A stretch of DNA of 64,000 bases, from the NCBI GenBank assembly GCA_052034865.1, contig JBPOIC010000029.1, positions 1 to 64,000 on the forward strand, given 5' to 3'. How positions within the stretch are numbered: position 1 is the stretch's first letter; each line of letters starts with the position of its first letter. This document shows positions 62,901-64,000 of this stretch, piece after piece. This stretch comes from JBPOIC01 sp052034865 (lineage in GTDB: Bacteria; UBA10199; JADFYH01). The notes beneath the pieces were generated by a model. It saw only the letters and a program-made list of their open reading frames with translations, was not told the DNA's origin and ran no database searches. Position numbers and translations under genes: made by a program.

Positions 62901-64000
62901 GCGATTCAAAAAGATGCCCAAGGCAATGTTGTTTATCATCCTGGCACCAAAGAGCCTGTTTACCAAAAAGATGCGGCGGGCAAGGTTTTGTATGTGCCCG
63001 TCTTTCCAGACATTCACGAAAACACCGATTCGTATACGTTCAAAGATCCAAATGGCTTGAATTTCGCAACCCAGTTCACACAGCCAATTGTTCTCATCCA
63101 TGAAAAGGCGTTTTTTGAGGATCGACGCGCAAACGGTCGGGCAAATCCCGAGGCCCTGTTTGCGGGCCATAGCCTGGGAGAATATGGCGCTCTTGCGGCA
63201 GTTTTGGGTGAAAACTACGAGCGTTGGCACGATCTGAAAGTGACGAGTGCCGGAAGTTTGAGTGTTGAAGACATTGCCGAAATTACCTTTATGCGTGGCA
63301 TCACCATGCAACAGTCCGTGCCGCGGGATGCCCAGGGGCGCTCTCCATATGCCCTGGCTGCGATTAAGCCTCACAAGGTGACCAAAGGTTTTACCCAGGA
63401 TCACCTGACCCAACTCGCCCAGGCCTTCGAAGCCAACGGAGCCAGGCTTTTGGAAGTGGTCAATTACAATGTTCGCGGAAGGCAATATGTATTGGCAGGG
63501 GATCGAGTGTCTCTCGTGGCCTTTAATATCGCCTTGTCCAAAATTGCAAAAAATCCCACCGAAGCTTCTCCGGATAAAATTTCTGCCTTGATTGAAGCTT
63601 CTCTGAAAGAAGCTAAAGGAGAGGCTTTAAAGTCTGAAGGGGGTTATCTCGATGTCACCAAGGTCAACAATGATCACTTCGTGGGTCTGCCAGTCGACGT
63701 CCCCTTCCATTCCAAACAGTTGCTCCCAGGAGTCGGTGCATTCCGGGAAGTTTTAGATCAGCGCTATCCTAAAGAAATGCACGATATTCATAAGCTGGTA
63801 GGTCGCTACATTCCCAACCTGGTTGCGAAACCTTTTTCTTTAAAGAAGGACTTTGTTCAGGAAGTTTACGATCTGACAAAGAGTCCGGTACTTGGTCAGG
63901 TATTGAGAGATTGGGATGGAATTTCAAAAAGTCCTGAAAAACTGGGTCGGGCCTTGTTGATTGAGTTGCTGGCGTACCAATTCGCCTCTCCAGTGAAGTG
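50967..64000 (+). CDS. Giant type I fatty acid synthase (fungal/mycobacterial-type), N-terminal part, open at right edge
   Basis: One frame is open from GTG 50967 (GGGAGG five bases before it) to the window edge: 4,344 codons, no stop. Residues 1 to about 2,330 are alpha-helical and cytosolic (no signal peptide); TPR-like repeats lie near residues 200-270 and 960-1080, and an Ala-rich helical stretch near 1,300-1,550. The rest matches a FAS-I beta half in order: acyltransferase (about 2,332-2,710; GHSQG with Ser 2445, and FHT with His 2599); FMN enoyl reductase (about 2,766-3,060; PPILQAGMTPTS, WTGGRAGGHHSFED from 2,918); a linker like that of FAS-I (DUF1729-type); hot-dog dehydratase (DLNPIH at 3,796, then HGMNTSANGRRVVEQ); malonyl/palmitoyl transferase (AGHSLGEYGALAAV, Ser 4069; VPFHSK, His 4248). 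ACP, ketoreductase, ketosynthase and PPT domains would be expected beyond the edge. Confidence 0.93.
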   Translation, partial: MSTVSNDVVVRVSSDVQASSSTSASSIPLDQVKGPSQSSPRAQDQFDSQQSALKAAESGVENFSILQLMKEDPLNRLETGLSALDADGKISDGVRVQEEIAQIHKALRAFLSSESMNRITPKTPPYRRAILDFLKNNTRLILLSSSQIRQVLHDSTLRELLSSSEILESQEKQILDAAQKLNRNQRFAHALRVLASSVPQNKKDLAWGAWLYEKAIKLDPRNSELHGEITSIYKTLSEMAQQEGDKNKVQKLLESAKSHLEQSGWVERGDFKAAENYRILLTRMMDLNPADLKTTRAVFEEGLSRFEKISAINTGEARRLCVFLSVVAERFLKNDRKDLSRHWSDQQKLARFYKSSIEFWEGHAPGYSEPIYNVLLGGLKEKLDTLHQSMKALQNEAFNLSRELSINHSPSMVAGQKGDEAVEAKVVSAVDRLKYVQVALQISVERGDTNAQARFLSEQFKQLKDLPAQAISVKERFEMGCEIIRQTARLRSNADLDQHELTRHARDVAAYLTTIATSLNLPEVESVLPKLLQQIIDGNDVQISRFLNSEKMADYARLSAEVDQGWAALEKNQDPEKRKAQLDSHLKLAIQLRDPERITRVIEEMEKGLGESQRLGLYAHLLGQLKDADLAMAQRINDQSVSLARGFLKGASEDALKSSEAFSKHADPLLQVLAFCKASGDLPGVKLAASKLSALVKSSEKNPEAVLATSLNSEEAKARIQKAAIRCQIDFALSDGSDKPEGEEVDAKEMGARLLDGLQSWKAKIDDAASLSPEEKLIELARLAEFSRQYAPLAEGKSAMIDPAVWQDQVKALSSMAIAWVEKLKNSETSLQVGPEGVTKFAQGLLHAMVIGQTLYPQNANPTAKDEYVEQRQFFFSRIALTRNALENLLRNTVYESIQSGDGMLAMQAQQRDEIVNHFLKQFDQAIQTQDLSAIAGFGTDSVRTYCKDYDQANQHLLKAALGGQNPLQYYLLAAQGFAKLGIKEKVSQALSPLQNLLEQKRIPPAFRANVLGVLAQVYGMAGMQEQRNQALQSLVALDCSNLSSEIKEEIVFARGLLAMDAKDLEGAKKYFSSIPQHKTAAEVLKGLEMAKPLDEKNGANDSAARSLHALRAIESIMTGALQEGKLDASVNAESIHSFTAELRRLFASGEEVSLSQALSRLKKHPHYQAIWNTFFATHDESRTNGFASLISSKIDGSSKNMVSVRQAIRGVLDGSTRFSTTQDYSWALYGTVKTFSSAGNFTAASQMAQFLKGDQYVGEVAAGFLVELPQKIFEHEMFQMIRNSSVLFAEDVDTATMELATQVLTFGVGEIVGGVTKGVLAARRAALVERTIRATLKANQVLEAARVAEIAAEAGMSVEKAMKAGLTVEQATSIAMRAKWMARGSEGLTMASKAASIAMAELGVDAMKHQSFKDVSVDNFVTKFCNMMVTFGLGHHFAHLAQKHKLNEVFSYFAQVGSFFTAKYVQPLVHHVLRDTFGIQVAPGENAWHQDWQKVLLKSFVEDGCMKLGTHLSNAVAHGVIQRGAALDQEVNFQHQMLPSVVKLGFQPHETGEFGSGAQNAIRALMHRAGESNDLSPVKERVEEIAQDLHQLINNLRSNRTVEKDLQNELTRQHEEDLRAALIAYAEAKAEQGDAGWVESAGKMISHLETLTQGMKGSPENIYLLQASVLSGVLMMGVEPSQLARAEASHVSAFQEGLEKASRAVFGEEHRESSEAFEFQASLVRSTLSGKADAQEMAGRIQMLGNTMEPAVNALQASLQIRLTSFEAGRALVGSLAQHALQVPETLKIPEVMRALCLQMLGNAELKDRLEKAALHVHAFTSVEAEQIALKRQMNEQSFDQGQRQESANPFGELLNEKATGGLTQEAALLKEALVRASQGETSSLEGWVDRVKEGLKSDELKTQLDENAAWLKSIFSGLPESQSLPIQKGLLEGALLKGFTSSDLKQLKPASAQALLETLTALFGELPQDVSLVTHLLQSAWVTSETPAEALVRLDGLRPQVSPLISRLQTGMTLPTETLPGLGVSLANLVTGRQLLKNLLTQALQSPVSENPLTQVIAKQIFGLTQSTLENRRVRKTILEEALEVERSGENVFLSEGHRIAAKEWLAGRQERKQKDPKNNGTFMNAVDGLAQKLFGKSAAEVLGMEPALAGANGKLRDLSMSSVAEDVAAPTSHAMVGGEGSAGGASQMLTWLGLGEGPRRLSIRVPENLLPQAENLIDHGKSYETDIERLGAYLGSVVGARVGKNLSHEQRLSLMAVVYEQFQQKLEEADIHVATRQVKNSADRLRVIGDYNRAQAELIREGHLKDIPAPKKSAFVEKMESGEVKPGAIFGGQANLYFGELKSKYETYPTTHDLIRKAAEAISKDVASEEARETGFYTQGFDLMHWLEHQPPQGGEYLASSHISQPLILLTQLAHYYENLKSLGVSPSKLLEHMEAGTTGHSQGVMAAWVVASSSTEAEFVENSVKAVRYLFWQGLRMTEAWPPRAIDSKVISESIQKGDKTPTAMAGILKLSPELVQKYVQKVNAQLANDRKVEVSLVNGPRAVTVSGHPESLHLLREALRKDEVAANESQSRIPYSKRKLELVWNYFPVGAPFHTKTYMASVPEKLAADMHRLGIEFDPAQMKVPVYSTFDGSNLQDHKSKTDSSRSLLRALIDMQSVQPVYWQKATEKLDGKHGVTHLLGFGPGDPTVSIEAITARNMEGTGVQAVMAGTLLSTESIQDKTAFYDTNTKAVKRAVDWKGQYGPKLVRTLAGDIVLDTKLTRLTGKPPILQAGMTPTSANEGFAAAVVRAGYRGELAGGGQHTEAYLRERVKGIKAEIEPGDGIDFNLLFLNSHLFGFQYPVIEVMVRNEGEPIDGATFAAGVPSVEKATEYIQKLSAAGFSHVSFKPGSVESIKEVIRIAKASPEANIIIQWTGGRAGGHHSFEDMYDPILKTYAEIRKQPNLILDGGSGIGDGAGAYELMSGKWSEKLGYPAMPFDGVLLGSRLMVAREAKTDPRAKALLMEAEGVKDQRQWEGTYQEPTGGILTVISELGEPIHNVATRGIKLWKEFDDNYFVQRPGESGEAFQKRRREAIARDKGEIIRRINSDWCKLYFGKKANGKVVDLEEMTYAEVAHRMLELMYVAPEEGKAGRWIDVTFRDRLFDFMARIEARYHERESVEGAVALMQQGGQLEKNPAEVIKKFFEKYPRAALEREGTLSPEDIDFFISLCKRPGKPVNFIPVIDEELSTWFKKDTLWQSEDVDAVPGKDVQRIVILQGPVAVRFAGAEEPIGKIMGDINRHLIEQVKADVYGNDASAIPEVEYLGGPEIKGFRPEDLKGAKVSSSNQGKTFEVSIAADAKELPGNAAWWQLLSGGDLSAAEPAKPSWIKALLTNPRVVRPEGKLKVKNILPTLLRPRAGSTVKVLKNEKGEIAAVEVHHPISSRLGSAGKATPALRAEYQDGKILITFNHPRPETSRGPAKVVKLQLAYEYHPAKGWAPIHEAMPDLNARVKKFYSELWFDRPMAEVPTLDTEFKSSVRLDRAGITRFIKATVDPKNTNEVYLDRGQAKLEAPMDMAIVAAWEPLVQTLFPAEINANIFNLLHKSNHFKVLDPTPLQEGDKIDTSMRIQAVQNVDGGKLVRVKGTLSRQGKACMEIESEFFIRGEFADFENTFVKSQQGFLLPIRDEAGSAVLQSKKWFQLYEGVVIHPNDLLRVELETIDRPKDKKKIASAKATGTVYRNNEPIGKIDYLEQDVSGNSVAGYFARVAKPERAPDIELPKDKTFNLLPEPDLIQVPLGEDANLNYSRASFDLNPIHDNPFIVDLAGLPTPPRHGMNTSANGRRVVEQHVCRNRTGFVEEYKVDFEGMVQGGDQLFTQVRHVAMRGGKKVLEVVSVNQDGETVLKAAAVVAQEAEFNAFTGQGDASPIIKVVPELYAKSEVARKIWDRADHHLNEKFGFSLFEIAQGNPKELTIHFGGEKGRRIRENYRALKTPAIQKDAQGNVVYHPGTKEPVYQKDAAGKVLYVPVFPDIHENTDSYTFKDPNGLNFATQFTQPIVLIHEKAFFEDRRANGRANPEALFAGHSLGEYGALAAVLGENYERWHDLKVTSAGSLSVEDIAEITFMRGITMQQSVPRDAQGRSPYALAAIKPHKVTKGFTQDHLTQLAQAFEANGARLLEVVNYNVRGRQYVLAGDRVSLVAFNIALSKIAKNPTEASPDKISALIEASLKEAKGEALKSEGGYLDVTKVNNDHFVGLPVDVPFHSKQLLPGVGAFREVLDQRYPKEMHDIHKLVGRYIPNLVAKPFSLKKDFVQEVYDLTKSPVLGQVLRDWDGISKSPEKLGRALLIELLAYQFASPVK

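Overview
The window looks like a chromosome segment of an uncultivated Gram-negative, deltaproteobacteria-like bacterium. Evidence for two membranes includes Pal and CpoB, two SurA-like periplasmic chaperones, a phosphate-selective porin, and several lipoproteins. Menaquinone appears to be made by the futalosine route (mqnE, mqnD). The lineage (for example a Bdellovibrionota/UBA10199-like clade) is a guess from gene style, not something the sequence proves. No rRNA, tRNA, CRISPR array or complete insertion sequence was seen.

Layout. 0-3.5 kb: a truncated secreted lipoprotein facing two overlapping parvulin-type chaperones and pdxA. 3.6-4.2 kb: a toxin-antitoxin pair whose antitoxin has an in-frame stop. 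4.2-8.7 kb: phosphohexomutase, a Ppx/GppA-HD phosphatase and two tandem thymidylate-kinase-like genes. 8.8-15.7 kb: an aminotransferase, two small secreted proteins, a large acyl-CoA dehydrogenase, a TPR protein, an inositol monophosphatase and a response regulator. 15.8-18.4 kb: an OprP-like porin and PstS. 18.4-26.0 kb (all minus strand): a hybrid histidine kinase, two components of a Liv-type ABC transporter, and the agmatine-to-putrescine genes aguA and aguB with a second nitrilase-family amidase. 26.2-31.5 kb: pal, cpoB and mfd. 31.6-36.5 kb: mqnE, folE, queG, a CcmH-like lipoprotein, a ferredoxin and mqnD.

36.5-44.5 kb: housekeeping genes (recA, alaS, msrB, a DUF202 protein) mixed with accessory DNA: a two-gene cassette of unknown function, a transposase remnant joined to a toxin-like nucleotidyltransferase fragment, and 17 copies of a short motif (CAGACGGAGG or its complement) confined to the intergenic gaps of this 8 kb. 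44.5-50.5 kb: the pyruvate dehydrogenase complex (aceE, aceF, lpd), with a mosaic of other small repeats between aceE and aceF.

50.97 kb to the right edge: one uninterrupted reading frame of more than 4,340 codons, still open at the edge. Its last ~2,000 visible residues have the acyltransferase, enoyl reductase, dehydratase and malonyl/palmitoyl transferase domains of a fungal/mycobacterial-type fatty acid synthase I beta half. They are preceded by ~2,330 residues of alpha-helical, partly TPR-like sequence that I do not recognise. A type I FAS in a Gram-negative bacterium, with such a large N-terminal extension and directly after the PDH genes that make acetyl-CoA, is the most remarkable item here.
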